Below, piece after piece: positions 1 to 8,418 of a stretch of 48,778 nt of DNA. The notes under the pieces were generated by a model. It was given only the letters and a program-made list of their open reading frames with translations. It made no database searches and was not told the origin of the DNA. Position numbers and translations under genes: made by a program. How positions within the stretch are numbered: position 1 is the stretch's first letter; every line of letters starts with the position of its first letter. Source of the stretch: Elusimicrobiota bacterium (GTDB taxonomy: Bacteria > Elusimicrobiota > Elusimicrobia > Elusimicrobiales > UBA9959); the NCBI GenBank assembly GCA_030651035.1, contig JAUSCK010000145.1, forward strand, positions 1-48,778, written 5' to 3'.

Positions 1-636
1 GAAATACAGGCCGGCGAAATTACCGGGCTGCTCGGCCTCAACGGCGCCGGCAAGACCACGATAATGAAGCTGATAACCGGGCTGCTGTTCCCGACCGCCG
101 GGCAGGTCGGCGTTTTCGGACACTCCCCCGCCGATGTTGCCGCCAAGGCAAGGGTCGGCTTCCTGCCTGAGCTGCCCTGTTTCCCGCCCCAGGTGAAGCC
201 TGCCGCCGCCCTCGCTTATTACGGCCGCCTTTCAGGCCTTTCCGGCGCGGAACTCTCCCAGGCTATAGAGTCTTCCATGCGGAAGACCGGCCTGGAGCCC
301 CACGCCGGCAAGCGAGTTTCCGAATTTTCCAAAGGGATGCTTCAGCGCCTCGGCCTGGCCCAGACGCTCCTGCACAAGCCGGACCTGCTCGTCCTCGACG
401 AACCGGTAAGCGGCCTTGACCCGCTGGCCATACACGATATACGCGCCCTCCTGGCCGGGCTTAACGCCGAAGGGCGCGCCATCTTTCTCTCCTCCCACAG
501 CATTTCCGAGGTTGAGAAACTGTGTTCCAGGGTCCTGATCATGGTGAGGGGCGCCCTGGCCGCGACAGTAACCAGGGCGCAGTGGGAGTCAGCGCCCGGC
601 GGGCTTGAGAAGATCTTTGTCGAGGCCGTGAAATGA
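1..636 (+). CDS. ABC-2 type exporter ATPase, 5' end outside the window
   Basis: The reading frame is open from base 1, so the gene starts before the window; about 211 residues are visible. The P-loop (GLNGAGKTT) is encoded at about bases 37-60, followed by a Q-loop region, a signature variant (EFSKGMLQRLGLAQ) and a Walker B (LLVLDEPVSGLDP) with the catalytic glutamate, then the switch histidine (LSSHSISEVE). The short protein without a C-terminal regulatory domain and the signature SKGM are typical of ATPases that partner ABC-2 membrane proteins such as CcmA/NatA/NosF types. The stop overlaps the next start (ATGA), so it is translationally coupled to the permease at 633-1394. Substrate unknown. 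Confidence 0.93.
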   Translation, partial: EIQAGEITGLLGLNGAGKTTIMKLITGLLFPTAGQVGVFGHSPADVAAKARVGFLPELPCFPPQVKPAAALAYYGRLSGLSGAELSQAIESSMRKTGLEPHAGKRVSEFSKGMLQRLGLAQTLLHKPDLLVLDEPVSGLDPLAIHDIRALLAGLNAEGRAIFLSSHSISEVEKLCSRVLIMVRGALAATVTRAQWESAPGGLEKIFVEAVK

Positions 637-1394
637 ACAACCTGTTCCTTATGCGGGCTGTCGCCTTCAATTCTTTTTCCGAAAGCGTGCGCAACCGCTT
701 TTTCACGCTTTTCGCGGTCTTCGCCTTTACCGCCGTCTACGCTTCCGTGCTGGCCGGCGTGATGGCCGTGGACCAGGAGGCGCGGGTGCTGGCCGATTTC
801 GGCCTGGCCCTGATCGAACTTACCGCGCTGGCCTACTCCCTTTTCGGGGCCTCCTCGGCCCTGCTTAAAGAGGCGGAAACAAAGACCATCTACCTGGTGT
901 TTTCCCGGCCTGTTCCGCGCTGGGCCTATCTTGCCGGCAAGCTGGCCGGCGCGCTTCTGACGGCGGGCCTGATGCTGGCCATGATGGGCGCCATGCACCT
1001 TTCCCTGCTGGCTTTCAGGGGGTTCGGCCTCCCGGACTTTTACGCCTGGGCGCTGGCCGGCACCTTCCTGAAACTTGCCGTCATAATTTCGTTCGCTTTC
1101 TTTGTCTCGCTGTTCTCCACCTCGTCGGTTTCCACCCTGGTCATTTCCTCGATAATGTGGACGCTGGGGCATTTCGCGGCGGAGGCCCGCTTCATGGCCG
1201 AGCAGCTGCCCGGGCTTAAGGGCTTTGTTTTCAATGTTTTTCTGTGGCTTATCCCCAACCTGCAGCTTTTCAACGCGCGCGACGCCGCGGGCGCGGCCTG
1301 CGCCCTCGGCCCGGCCGTCCTTTTCTCCGCCGCCGCCTGGGTTGCGGCGTCCTTCATGGGGGCCCTCTGGCTGCTTTCGCGGAAGGAATTCTGA
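633..1394 (+). CDS. ABC-2 type transporter permease
   Basis: A 253-residue very hydrophobic protein with about six predicted membrane segments, starting with a cytoplasmic amphipathic stretch (MNNLFLMRAVAFNSFSESVR) typical of ABC-2 permeases. The middle part KEAETKTIYLVFSRPVPR resembles the conserved cytoplasmic loop of NosY/ABC-2 family 2 proteins (E-x-x-x-T-x-x-x-x-x-SRPVxR), which precedes the second membrane segment. It overlaps the ATPase gene upstream by 4 bp and the next gene downstream by one base (TGATG), so the three are a tight operon. The exported or handled substrate cannot be told from sequence. Confidence 0.9.
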   Translation: MNNLFLMRAVAFNSFSESVRNRFFTLFAVFAFTAVYASVLAGVMAVDQEARVLADFGLALIELTALAYSLFGASSALLKEAETKTIYLVFSRPVPRWAYLAGKLAGALLTAGLMLAMMGAMHLSLLAFRGFGLPDFYAWALAGTFLKLAVIISFAFFVSLFSTSSVSTLVISSIMWTLGHFAAEARFMAEQLPGLKGFVFNVFLWLIPNLQLFNARDAAGAACALGPAVLFSAAAWVAASFMGALWLLSRKEF

Positions 1395-2272
1395 TGCTCG
1401 GAATTCCCTCCTCTATGGCGGGCGGGCCCCGCACTTTTTCCGAAACGGCCAAAGTGCGGGGCAGGCTCCTTTTGGCCGCGGCAGTTCTGGCCTGGGCCGC
1501 CGGGAGCTTTGTGTCACGGGGCTACCGCAGCCCTTTCCCTCCGCCGTCGGAAATGCGGACCCCGGCCAGCGGGGCCACCGGGGACATGCTGGCCCTGGCT
1601 TTAGGGACGCGGCGGCTTTTTGCGGACCTCTGGTTCATCCGCCTGATGCAGTATTACGGCAGCAGGGAAGTTCGCGAATCTTCCAATGAGCCGGGTCACG
1701 AGGCCCACAGCCATTCCGTCGACGAACAAGGCCGCGCGCACTGCGGAGGCGAGAGTTTCGGCAAGGGCAGGTACCCGGAGTTCCTTCCCCGGGCCCGCCA
1801 CGTGCTGGAGATCGACCCCGCTTTCACAGCCGCGGGGCTTTACGGCGCCGCCTCGCTGGCCTTCAATATGGAGCGCCCGTCCGACGCTGAAGAGCTGCTG
1901 CGCTACGCCCTCGAATATTCCCCGCGGGCGCGGAGCGGGGCGGCACAATTCAAAGAAGACAGGTGGAAATACCTTAATGTGCTGGCCGCCATAGGCTACA
2001 GCAAGGCTAAAAACCCGGCCGCGGTGTCCGAGTCCATAGCGCCGCTCTTAAAGGACCCGGACTGCCCCGTAATGCTTAAGCAGCAGGCGGCCTTCCTGAA
2101 CAAGAAGGCGGGTAATTACGCGGCGGCCGCCGCCATCTACGCCGACATAGCGGCCACTTCCCGCGACGAGGCATACGTGAAGAACGCCCGGCGCCAGCTA
2201 GAGAAGCTGGCCCGCATAAAGAAAATTACATCGATGAACAGGATAGACAGGATTAAAGAAAGAAAAAAATAA
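1394..2272 (+). CDS. membrane-anchored TPR-like protein of unknown function
   Basis: 292 residues. The start is taken as the ATG that overlaps the permease stop (TGATG); longer in-frame starts would lie inside the permease gene. One membrane segment at about residues 22-40, then a region with an odd His/Gly-rich stretch (about residues 100-120), then helical repeats that look like TPRs (A-G-x-Y-x-A-A-x-x-I-Y). It probably is an accessory protein of the ABC-2 transporter, by operon position only. The last codons (MNRIDRIKERKK) are encoded by one arm of a dispersed 9-bp-unit inverted repeat (2237-2288), so the natural C-terminus has apparently been replaced or extended by the repeat. I do not recognise a named family. 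Confidence 0.8.
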   Translation: MLGIPSSMAGGPRTFSETAKVRGRLLLAAAVLAWAAGSFVSRGYRSPFPPPSEMRTPASGATGDMLALALGTRRLFADLWFIRLMQYYGSREVRESSNEPGHEAHSHSVDEQGRAHCGGESFGKGRYPEFLPRARHVLEIDPAFTAAGLYGAASLAFNMERPSDAEELLRYALEYSPRARSGAAQFKEDRWKYLNVLAAIGYSKAKNPAAVSESIAPLLKDPDCPVMLKQQAAFLNKKAGNYAAAAAIYADIAATSRDEAYVKNARRQLEKLARIKKITSMNRIDRIKERKK

Positions 2273-2288
2273 TCCTGTATATCCTGTC
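2237..2288. repeat. inverted repeat built of 9-bp CAGGAT units
   Basis: Left arm 2237-2255 (aacaggatagacaggatta) and right arm 2270-2288 (taatcctgtatatcctgtc) pair with two mismatches around an A-rich loop. Both arms consist of 9-bp units around CAGGAT/ATCCTG. The same unit, again as an inverted repeat, recurs at 9673-9746. The left arm codes the end of the TPR gene; the structure may act as a transcription terminator or mRNA stabiliser. Confidence 0.85.
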
Positions 2289-2329
2289 TATCCATGTTTA
2301 CTCTTTCGTTCGGCGAGCTGGTTAATAAA

Positions 2330-3382
2330 ATGAACATCCTGAACATCTGCGACTCGCCCGACTGGGACATCGTAGCCTACCAGGCGCTGCACATGGCCGC
2401 CCGCTTCTCGAAGCTGGGGCATAACGCGGCGGTGCTGTGTCCCAAAAATTCCCGCCTGTACTCCGAGTGCGGCAAGCTGAAGGTAGCGGTACGCCCGCTT
2501 ACCCTCGGCGCCAGGTTCGGTTTTTTTGAGGCCGGCGGCGGCTGGGATATAGTGCATTTCTACAACCCGTCCGGCCTCCCCCCCCTCTTCTTTAAAAAGG
2601 TCCGGGCCGCATCGCGCATCTTCGTGACCCAGGTAAAACTGGGCAGCAGCAGGAGCTTTGAAAAGCTGGCGGCCCTGCGGCCTTACGTCGATAGCTATAT
2701 CGGGGCCTGCAATTCGGTGCAGGAGGAATTTGCCATAGCCGGAATAGAGCCGCGCCGCACCTTTATGGTGCCCCCCTGCCTGAACACCGGCCGCTGGGAA
2801 AGCGCAATGCTGATAAAGCCCGCCATGATCCAGAAGCGCAAATTTACTGTGGGAACCATAAGCATGGACACCACGCTGAAGGCGCAGGAGCTCTTCCTAA
2901 TGATGGCGAAAGAGGTCCTCGACGTCCTGCCGGAAACCAACTTTTTAATTGTAGGCGTGAAGGACGAAAGGCTGCGGGAGCTGGCCAGGGGCCTGGGGAT
3001 AAACCAGAGGGTGGACGTGCTTTGGGAGCGCAACGATATCCCCGAGGTGATGGCGATGATGGATATCTACGCCAAAACCACAAATCTCGCCGGGCTCTCG
3101 CTGTCCCTGATAGAGGCGCAGGCTTCAGGCGTGGCCTGCGTGATCCCGAGGCTTAAGGGCCTGAGCGACTTTACCGTGCATGAGCGCAACGGCATTATAG
3201 TGGAGCCGGGCGACCCGCTTTCCTGCGCCCGGGGGGTGATACGCCTTATAAGCAACCCCGCCGTCTGCCACAGCATCTCAAAGATGGCTTTTGACTACGT
3301 GAACAACAATATGTCCGTGCCCGTGGTAGCCAATATCCTGCTGCGCCTTTACGAAGACATACTGCAGGCGGAGAAGCGCTGA
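2330..3382 (+). CDS. glycosyltransferase, GT-B fold (GT4-like)
   Basis: 350 residues from the ATG at 2330; an earlier in-frame ATG at 2294 lies in the repeat arm and would add 12 atypical residues, whereas MNILNI is the usual beginning of a GT4 enzyme. The N-terminal domain carries the acceptor-side Rossmann fold (HMAARFSKLGHNAAVL). The C-terminal domain shows FLIVGVKDERLRELA, then VDVLWERNDIPEVMAMMDIYA and the nucleotide-sugar loop SLSLIEAQASGVACVI, with the GT4-type glutamate in IEAQASG. It probably transfers a sugar to a cell-surface glycan or lipid; donor and acceptor are not predictable. No strong ribosome binding site is seen. It is followed by convergent gene 3411-3800. Confidence 0.85.
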   Translation: MNILNICDSPDWDIVAYQALHMAARFSKLGHNAAVLCPKNSRLYSECGKLKVAVRPLTLGARFGFFEAGGGWDIVHFYNPSGLPPLFFKKVRAASRIFVTQVKLGSSRSFEKLAALRPYVDSYIGACNSVQEEFAIAGIEPRRTFMVPPCLNTGRWESAMLIKPAMIQKRKFTVGTISMDTTLKAQELFLMMAKEVLDVLPETNFLIVGVKDERLRELARGLGINQRVDVLWERNDIPEVMAMMDIYAKTTNLAGLSLSLIEAQASGVACVIPRLKGLSDFTVHERNGIIVEPGDPLSCARGVIRLISNPAVCHSISKMAFDYVNNNMSVPVVANILLRLYEDILQAEKR

Positions 3383-3410
3383 GCGCAGGCCGCTTTTATC
3401 CGCAGCCGGC

Positions 3411-3800
3411 TCAGAATTCGCTCCAGAACCTTCCTTTCTCATCCTTGTGCGCGCAGTCTATGTAGAGCAGGCCGAAGTCAGTATCTTTTGAATTGTTCAC
3501 ATAGGCCCAGCCGCCGGTGTCCTTGATAAGCATAGAAGGGGTTTCTCTTACCAAAGACGTTTTCAGGTGCCGGGATAGCTTCAGTTCCGGGGCTTCCTCC
3601 AGCGTGCCGGCCCTCAGCGTCTCTTTGAACGAGGCGGGCAGGCGCCTGTACTCCTGGCGGTACAGCTCCAGCGAGAGGCGCATGCCGGAGAGTTTCTTTA
3701 TAACCTCAGCGGCCTCCATTCCCCGGCTTAAATAGTATCCCCCGCCGGCCGCCAGTAGCGCCGCTGCGCCCGCCAGCGCAATAAAGATCTTGTTTTTCAT
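3411..3800 (-). CDS. small membrane-anchored pseudopilin-like protein
   Basis: 129 residues. MKNKIF followed by an Ala/Gly-rich hydrophobic segment (residues about 5-25), then a helical region (about 30-60: AAEVIKKLSGMRLSLELYRQEYRRLP) typical of the long pilin helix that continues into a P-x-x-F element, and a C-terminal part with DTGGWAYVNN...IDC. This resembles GspG-like pseudopilins in which a processed hydrophobic helix is followed by a short beta region ending in GGW-Y. A classical prepilin peptidase site (G-F-T-L-x-E) is not present, so secretion may be via a plain signal anchor. It stands alone, without secretion-system genes nearby. Function unknown; family assignment is moderate. Confidence 0.6.
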   Translation of the reverse strand: MKNKIFIALAGAAALLAAGGGYYLSRGMEAAEVIKKLSGMRLSLELYRQEYRRLPASFKETLRAGTLEEAPELKLSRHLKTSLVRETPSMLIKDTGGWAYVNNSKDTDFGLLYIDCAHKDEKGRFWSEF

Positions 3801-3884
3801 AATAAAGTGCAGCCTCCCGCAAACTCGCCCGCTATTTTAGTAGAATAATATAAAGTTTTGACGCGCCGCACAAAGCTATGCGGT

Positions 3885-3915
3885 GCCGCTGAAAGAGCTA
3901 TGCTCTTCAAGCGGC
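3885..3915 (+). promoter_or_regulatory. hairpin just upstream of acetate kinase start
   Basis: In the 127-bp gap before ackA, gccgctgaaagagc (3885-3898) can pair with gctcttcaagcggc (3902-3915) with a tat loop and two mismatches. A smaller hairpin (ccgca 3866-3870 with tgcgg 3879-3883) lies just before it. An AT-rich stretch TAGAATAATATAAAG (about 3841-3855) may hold the -10 element. The hairpin ends about 12 bp before the start codon, directly before the ribosome binding site, so it could influence translation; no known riboswitch is recognised. Confidence 0.45.
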
Positions 3916-3927
3916 AAAGAGGGTCAA

Positions 3928-5331
3928 ATGAAAATACTGTGCCTTAACTGCGGAAGCTCTTCCGTGAAATATTCGCTTTTCGACTGGCAGGCAAAAACGC
4001 CGCTCGCCTCCGGCGTGGTGGAGCGCATCGGCATCGGCGGTTCCCTGATAAGCCACGAGGCTTCCGGCCGCGAGAAGGTCGTCGTAAAACAGGACTGCCC
4101 CGGTCATAAAGAGGCTATCACGCTTATCCTGACCACGCTGACGGACGGCGCCAGCGGGGTTATTGACGGCCTCTCCGGGATCTCGGCCGTGGGCCACCGC
4201 GTAGTGCACGGCGGAGAGAGGTTCGTCAAGTCGGTCATCATAGACGATAATATCCTCGATACCTTCCGCGAGCTGTCCTCGCTGGCCCCGCTGCACAACC
4301 CGCCCAATATACAGGGCATAGAGGCCGCCCGCGAACTGATGCCCGGGATCCCCCACATGGCCATCATGGACACCGCCTGGCACCAGACCATGCCCCCGTC
4401 CTCCTATACCTACGCCCTGCCGCGCAAGTGGTACTGGAAATACGGCATACGCCGCTACGGTTTCCATGGGACCTCCTTCCTCTACGTCGCCAAGCGCGCC
4501 GCCGTGCTGCTGAAGAAAGACCCTTTCAAGACGAACCTTGTCATCTGCCACATCGGCAACGGCGCCTCGATTAACGCCGTGAAGAACGGCCTCTCCTACG
4601 ATACCAGCATGGGTTTTACCCCTCTGGAAGGCCTGGTAATGGGCACCCGCTCCGGCGACCACGACCCCGCCATACCGCTTTACGTGATGGCACGCGAGTA
4701 CATGAGCCCGGGCGAGATGGACGCCGTGCTCAATAAGAAATCCGGTATACTCGGGATCACGGAACAGTATACCGACCGCCGCGACGTAGAGGTCGCCGCC
4801 GCCCATGGCGACGAGCGCGCCAGGCTGGCTATCGCCATAGAGACCTACAGGATCAAGAAATATATAGGCGCTTATGCCGCCGCTGTGGGCGGCATCGACG
4901 CGGTGGTGTTTACCGCCGGTGTCGGCGAACTGGGCTCCATCACCAGGGCCGGCGCGCTCGAGGACCTGGACTTCCTCGGCATCAAGTGCGACGCCGAGAA
5001 GAACGACATTTCCAGAACGCGCAACGCTGAAACCGACATTTCCGCCAAAACCGCCAGAGTGAAGGCTTTAGTGATCCCCACCGACGAGGAACGCGTCTTC
5101 GTAGAGGATGTTGCAGGGCTGATGAACGGGAAGTACGATATCCATACCCGTTTCACCTATACCTTCCAGGACCCGGAATACCGCAACAAGCTCCGTGACG
5201 ACGCCTTTGCCAGACAGTGCGCCGATAAGCCCGCCCTGCTCACGGTGGAGGCCAACCCGCCGGCCGGGGCAATGGCGGGCCCGCCGCAAAAGCAGCGCCC
5301 GCCGGGCGGCCAAGCCAAGAAGTCCCCATGA
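3928..5331 (+). CDS. ackA: acetate kinase with C-terminal extension
   Basis: Start at the ATG preceded by GAGGG; the earlier in-frame ATG at 3883 lies in the hairpin. Family signatures in order: LNCGSSSVKYS (about residues 6-16), GHRVVHGG, HNPPN, MDTAWHQTMP, RYGFHGTS, CHIGNGAS, DTSMGFTPLEG...GTRSGDHDP, TAGVGE and IPTDEE. It interconverts acetyl phosphate and ADP with acetate and ATP in the cytosol. At 467 residues it is longer than the usual 395-405; the final 50-60 residues are a Pro/Ala/Gln-rich tail not part of the family fold. No phosphotransacetylase gene is in the window. It overlaps the K+ channel gene by 4 bp. It may harvest the acetyl-CoA produced by the aromatic pathway. Confidence 0.95.
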   Translation: MKILCLNCGSSSVKYSLFDWQAKTPLASGVVERIGIGGSLISHEASGREKVVVKQDCPGHKEAITLILTTLTDGASGVIDGLSGISAVGHRVVHGGERFVKSVIIDDNILDTFRELSSLAPLHNPPNIQGIEAARELMPGIPHMAIMDTAWHQTMPPSSYTYALPRKWYWKYGIRRYGFHGTSFLYVAKRAAVLLKKDPFKTNLVICHIGNGASINAVKNGLSYDTSMGFTPLEGLVMGTRSGDHDPAIPLYVMAREYMSPGEMDAVLNKKSGILGITEQYTDRRDVEVAAAHGDERARLAIAIETYRIKKYIGAYAAAVGGIDAVVFTAGVGELGSITRAGALEDLDFLGIKCDAEKNDISRTRNAETDISAKTARVKALVIPTDEERVFVEDVAGLMNGKYDIHTRFTYTFQDPEYRNKLRDDAFARQCADKPALLTVEANPPAGAMAGPPQKQRPPGGQAKKSP

Positions 5332-6329
5332 GGAATATCAGGTCCGGAATACTTACCCCGATGGCCGCGCTGCTGCTGCTCTGCACCGCCGGGGTGGGCG
5401 GCTATTCCATTATAGAGGGCTGGGGCTTCCTTGACAGTCTTTACATGACGGTGATAACGCTCGGCACTATAGGCTATGGCGAGACCCACCCGTTGTCGAA
5501 TGCGGGGCGCGTTTTCACAATGTGCCTGATCCTGGGCGGCATAGGCGTGATGACCTATATCTTTACCAGCATTACAGAGCTCCTGCTGGAAGGCGGGCTT
5601 AGAGAAGCGATCCGGAGGTTTAAAATGCAGGGAAAAATCGAAGACCTGGAAAACCATTATATAGTCTGCGGCGCTACCCGCTCGGGCCTGAGCGTCTGCG
5701 AGGAGCTGTCAAAGACCGCCAGACCTTTTTCGCTCGTGGTACTTAAGGAGGAGGAAGTAAAGAAGTACATGGCGCGCGGCTGGTGCGTGGTGACCGGCGA
5801 CGCTTCTTCCTGCTCCGTGCTGGAGGCCGCCGGGATAAAGAAAGCCCGGGGGATCTTCTGCGCGCTCTCTAACGATAAAGATAACGCTTTCATCGCCATC
5901 ACGGCCAAGGGCCTCAACGCGGCCGTCAAGATAGTGACGGTGCAGAACGAGCACAATCCGGAGATGACGGACAAGCTTATGCGCGCCGGCGCGGATATCG
6001 TGATAAATCCCTCGCATATCGGCGGCCTGCGCATGGCCTCCGAGATGCTGCGCCCCGCGACGGTGAAGTTCCTGGACTCCATGCTGCGCGGGCAGAAGGC
6101 GGGAGTCCGCTTCGAGGACATGGAAGCGGGCGCCGGGGCGGAAGGCCGGCCTCTGGGCGAGTTTAAGGGAGCGGGCAACAAGGGCGCGCTGGTCGTGGCC
6201 CTGAAAAATCCCGGAAGCCCGGAGTACGAGATAAACCCGCTGCCTGAAGTGAAATTGAAAAAAGGCGATGTGCTCGTGGCCATCGGCACGCCGGAGGAAC
6301 TTAAAACCCTGGCCGCCTCTCTGGCCTGA
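5328..6329 (+). CDS. K+ channel with cytoplasmic RCK (TrkA-N/TrkA-C) domains
   Basis: 333 residues. Two membrane helices (about residues 8-28 and 62-85) flank a pore loop with selectivity filter TIGYGE (residues 47-52). A TrkA-N nucleotide-binding domain follows (HYIVCGATRSGLSVCEEL, then VVTGDASSCSVLEAAGI), and a TrkA-C domain at the end (PLPEVKLKKGDVLVAIGTPEEL). This is the MthK/Kch-like 2TM-RCK layout. The IVCGATRSG loop replaces the usual GxGxxG with GATRSG. It overlaps ackA by 4 bp (ATGA), an unusual coupling of a potassium channel with acetate kinase, and converges with the methyltransferase gene, overlapping its 3' end by 29 bp. Confidence 0.93.
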   Translation: MRNIRSGILTPMAALLLLCTAGVGGYSIIEGWGFLDSLYMTVITLGTIGYGETHPLSNAGRVFTMCLILGGIGVMTYIFTSITELLLEGGLREAIRRFKMQGKIEDLENHYIVCGATRSGLSVCEELSKTARPFSLVVLKEEEVKKYMARGWCVVTGDASSCSVLEAAGIKKARGIFCALSNDKDNAFIAITAKGLNAAVKIVTVQNEHNPEMTDKLMRAGADIVINPSHIGGLRMASEMLRPATVKFLDSMLRGQKAGVRFEDMEAGAGAEGRPLGEFKGAGNKGALVVALKNPGSPEYEINPLPEVKLKKGDVLVAIGTPEELKTLAASLA

Positions 6330-7086
6330 CCCAGGTTATAAGCGCCTTGCGCACCCGGGTCACCTGGCGTACTTTCCCCCCTCTCGCTTTTTGTCCAAGG
6401 CAGGCTGCGAGCCACCTCCTGTCCGGGCGCGCGCCGTTAACCCTGATGGTTACCGTCAGTTCGCGCAGGGTAACGGCCGGCGTGGCGCTTTTTGCCCAGC
6501 TGTCGGTTATATATTTCACGCGCGGACTGCGGCCCAGCGCCCTTAAAACTTTTAGCACGCGCCCCGCGCCCTCCGGCGCCCTGTATTTCAGCCCGTGATG
6601 TTCGTAGACCGCCTCCAGGAAACTGTTCTTCCTGACCCCTGCCCAGCCTATGTAAATGCACCGCTCCCTGGCGGCGGCTTCCATTTTAAGCAGATCGGCC
6701 TTTCCCCGTATCGCCATGGTCATGGACGCCAGTGCTATGTCAAAGCGGTCAAGGACTTCGGCGGACGGGACTTTTCCCCAGGCGGCGGCCCGGCAGCGCG
6801 CGTTCTTTATTTTCCGGGCCCGCGCCTGCGCCCTGAAAACTTTCAGCATCGCCGGTGAAGTGTCGATCCCCAGTATCTTTCCGGCTTTCCCCGCCAGCGG
6901 CAGGGCGTAAATCCCGGTTCCGCAGCCTATGTCCAGTATATCGCGTCCGCCGAGCTCCGCTCCCATGCCCCGGAGCAGGCGCAGTATCCGCCTGGTTTTC
7001 CGCAGTGTGGCGGCGTCGAACGGCAACGGGTAATTCCGGGCCCTGCAGTTCCAGAAGGTCTTTTCATTGCCTGGCGTATTTATCAT
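6301..7086 (-). CDS. class I SAM-dependent methyltransferase
   Basis: 261 residues from the ATG at 7086; a TTG at 7113 would add nine residues but has no better ribosome binding site. Motif I is ILDIGCGTGIYALPLA (about residues 50-65) with LGIDTSPAML as the following acidic beta-2 element, so the SAM site is intact. The C-terminal half is basic and has no recognisable specificity domain. Substrate unknown. The 3' end overlaps that of the K+ channel gene tail to tail. A TATAAT-like -10 (7113-7118, minus strand) would give a short leader. Confidence 0.85.
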   Translation of the reverse strand: MINTPGNEKTFWNCRARNYPLPFDAATLRKTRRILRLLRGMGAELGGRDILDIGCGTGIYALPLAGKAGKILGIDTSPAMLKVFRAQARARKIKNARCRAAAWGKVPSAEVLDRFDIALASMTMAIRGKADLLKMEAAARERCIYIGWAGVRKNSFLEAVYEHHGLKYRAPEGAGRVLKVLRALGRSPRVKYITDSWAKSATPAVTLRELTVTIRVNGARPDRRWLAACLGQKARGGKVRQVTRVRKALITWVRPERRPGF

Positions 7087-7112
7087 ATTAATATTGCGTT
7101 CGGGAATATTCA

Positions 7113-7118
7113 ATTATA
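7113..7118 (-). promoter_or_regulatory. possible -10 element for the methyltransferase gene
   Basis: Minus-strand TATAAT 27 bp upstream of the ATG at 7086. No convincing -35 is seen at the expected distance, so the call rests on the -10 match and its position in a short, AT-rich divergent intergenic region. Confidence 0.3.
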
Positions 7119-7189
7119 CTCAAAAAAACCGCGGTTAATTTGTTAGAATTAGAATAACAAAGCATCAGGGCGATTTGAAAGGGACAGGC

Positions 7190-8407
7190 GTGAAAACCAG
7201 ACTTTTAATCTTAGCCGTTGCCGGGGCGCTCTCCGCCTGCTCCCGCCCCGTCGCCGACACTTCAAAATCCATAGTGGTCTGGGAGCAGGAAGACGCCCAG
7301 GTCGCCCCCTACATAGACTCCGTTTTCGAAGCTTTCAAAAAGCTGCCTGAAAACGCCGGCATCGAGATAACCCGCACCCATTACCAGACCGAGGACCTGC
7401 GCTCCCAGTTCCAGGCCGCGTCGCTGGCGGGCGTTCCTCCGGACCTGCTCCTCGGGCCTTCGGATACCGCCGGGCTTTATGCCGTGTCGGGCTTCATCAT
7501 GCCGCTGGACGGCCATTTCGACTTCTCCCGCTATAACAAGCCCGTGGTGGACGCCATAACCCTCGACGGGCATTCCTGGGGCGTGCCGGTCTCGAACGGC
7601 AACCACCTGATGATGTTCTACAATAAGAAGCTGGTCAAATCCCCCCCTAAGACCACCGACGAGCTTTTCGCTTACTGCGAAGGCCCGGCGAAGCAGCTTA
7701 AGCTGGCGCGCTGCATGGCCTTCGACATGGGCGAGCCGTTCTGGATGATGCCCTGGCTGGGCGCCTTCGGCGGCTGGCCGATGGACGGCAAGAAGCCTAC
7801 GCTCGATACCGCGGCCATGCGCAACACCGTGAATTTTTACCTCGACCTTAAATTTAATAAGAAGTACGTTCCCATGGAGTGCGACTATAACTGCATGGAC
7901 TCCATGTTCAAGGAGGGGCAGACCGCTTTCATCATAAACGGCGATTGGGCGATCTCCATGTACCAGAAGCATTTCAAGAAGGATTTCGGCCTCTGCGTCA
8001 TCCCCAGACTTTCAAAAACCGGGCTTTACCCCTCGCCCATGGTGAGCGGCAAGTATTTCATGGTCAGCGCCGGCGCCAAGCCTGAAAAACTGGCCTTGCT
8101 GAAGCGCCTGCTCGAATTCTATACCTCCAAAGAGAACCAGGTGAAACAGTACCAGGTCCTTACCCGCCTGCCCGCCCTTAAGGCGGCCGGCGCGGCCCCC
8201 GAGATAACTTCCGACGAGGTTTCCCGTATCTCGCTCGACCAGATCCTGAAAGGCCGGCCCATGCCGATGGCCACCGAGATGCGGGCCGTCTGGGATTCCG
8301 CCAGGAATTACCTGGGCATGGCCACCACGCGCAAGCTGGACGTGGATACCGCCGTGCGCAAGATGCAGGAAAATGCCGATACAAAAATAGAGGAAATGAA
8401 CCAGTAA
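7190..8407 (+). CDS. sugar ABC transporter substrate-binding lipoprotein
   Basis: 405 residues from a GTG at 7190 preceded by AAGGGA; this start gives a compact signal peptide (KTRLLILAVAGALSAC) with lipobox LSAC, whereas the longer TTG start would add five residues. The mature protein has the MalE-like order: KSIVVWEQED, then LAGVPPDLLLGPSD, GVPVSNGNHLMMFYNKKLV (hinge), GQTAFIINGDWAI and the C-terminal helix-rich lobe. It captures a sugar or oligosaccharide outside the membrane for the permeases at 8474-10637 and ATPase at 10641-11741. The family is mixed, so the ligand (maltodextrin-like or other) is not settled. Confidence 0.93.
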   Translation: MKTRLLILAVAGALSACSRPVADTSKSIVVWEQEDAQVAPYIDSVFEAFKKLPENAGIEITRTHYQTEDLRSQFQAASLAGVPPDLLLGPSDTAGLYAVSGFIMPLDGHFDFSRYNKPVVDAITLDGHSWGVPVSNGNHLMMFYNKKLVKSPPKTTDELFAYCEGPAKQLKLARCMAFDMGEPFWMMPWLGAFGGWPMDGKKPTLDTAAMRNTVNFYLDLKFNKKYVPMECDYNCMDSMFKEGQTAFIINGDWAISMYQKHFKKDFGLCVIPRLSKTGLYPSPMVSGKYFMVSAGAKPEKLALLKRLLEFYTSKENQVKQYQVLTRLPALKAAGAAPEITSDEVSRISLDQILKGRPMPMATEMRAVWDSARNYLGMATTRKLDVDTAVRKMQENADTKIEEMNQ

Positions 8408-8418
8408 AACATTAGAAA

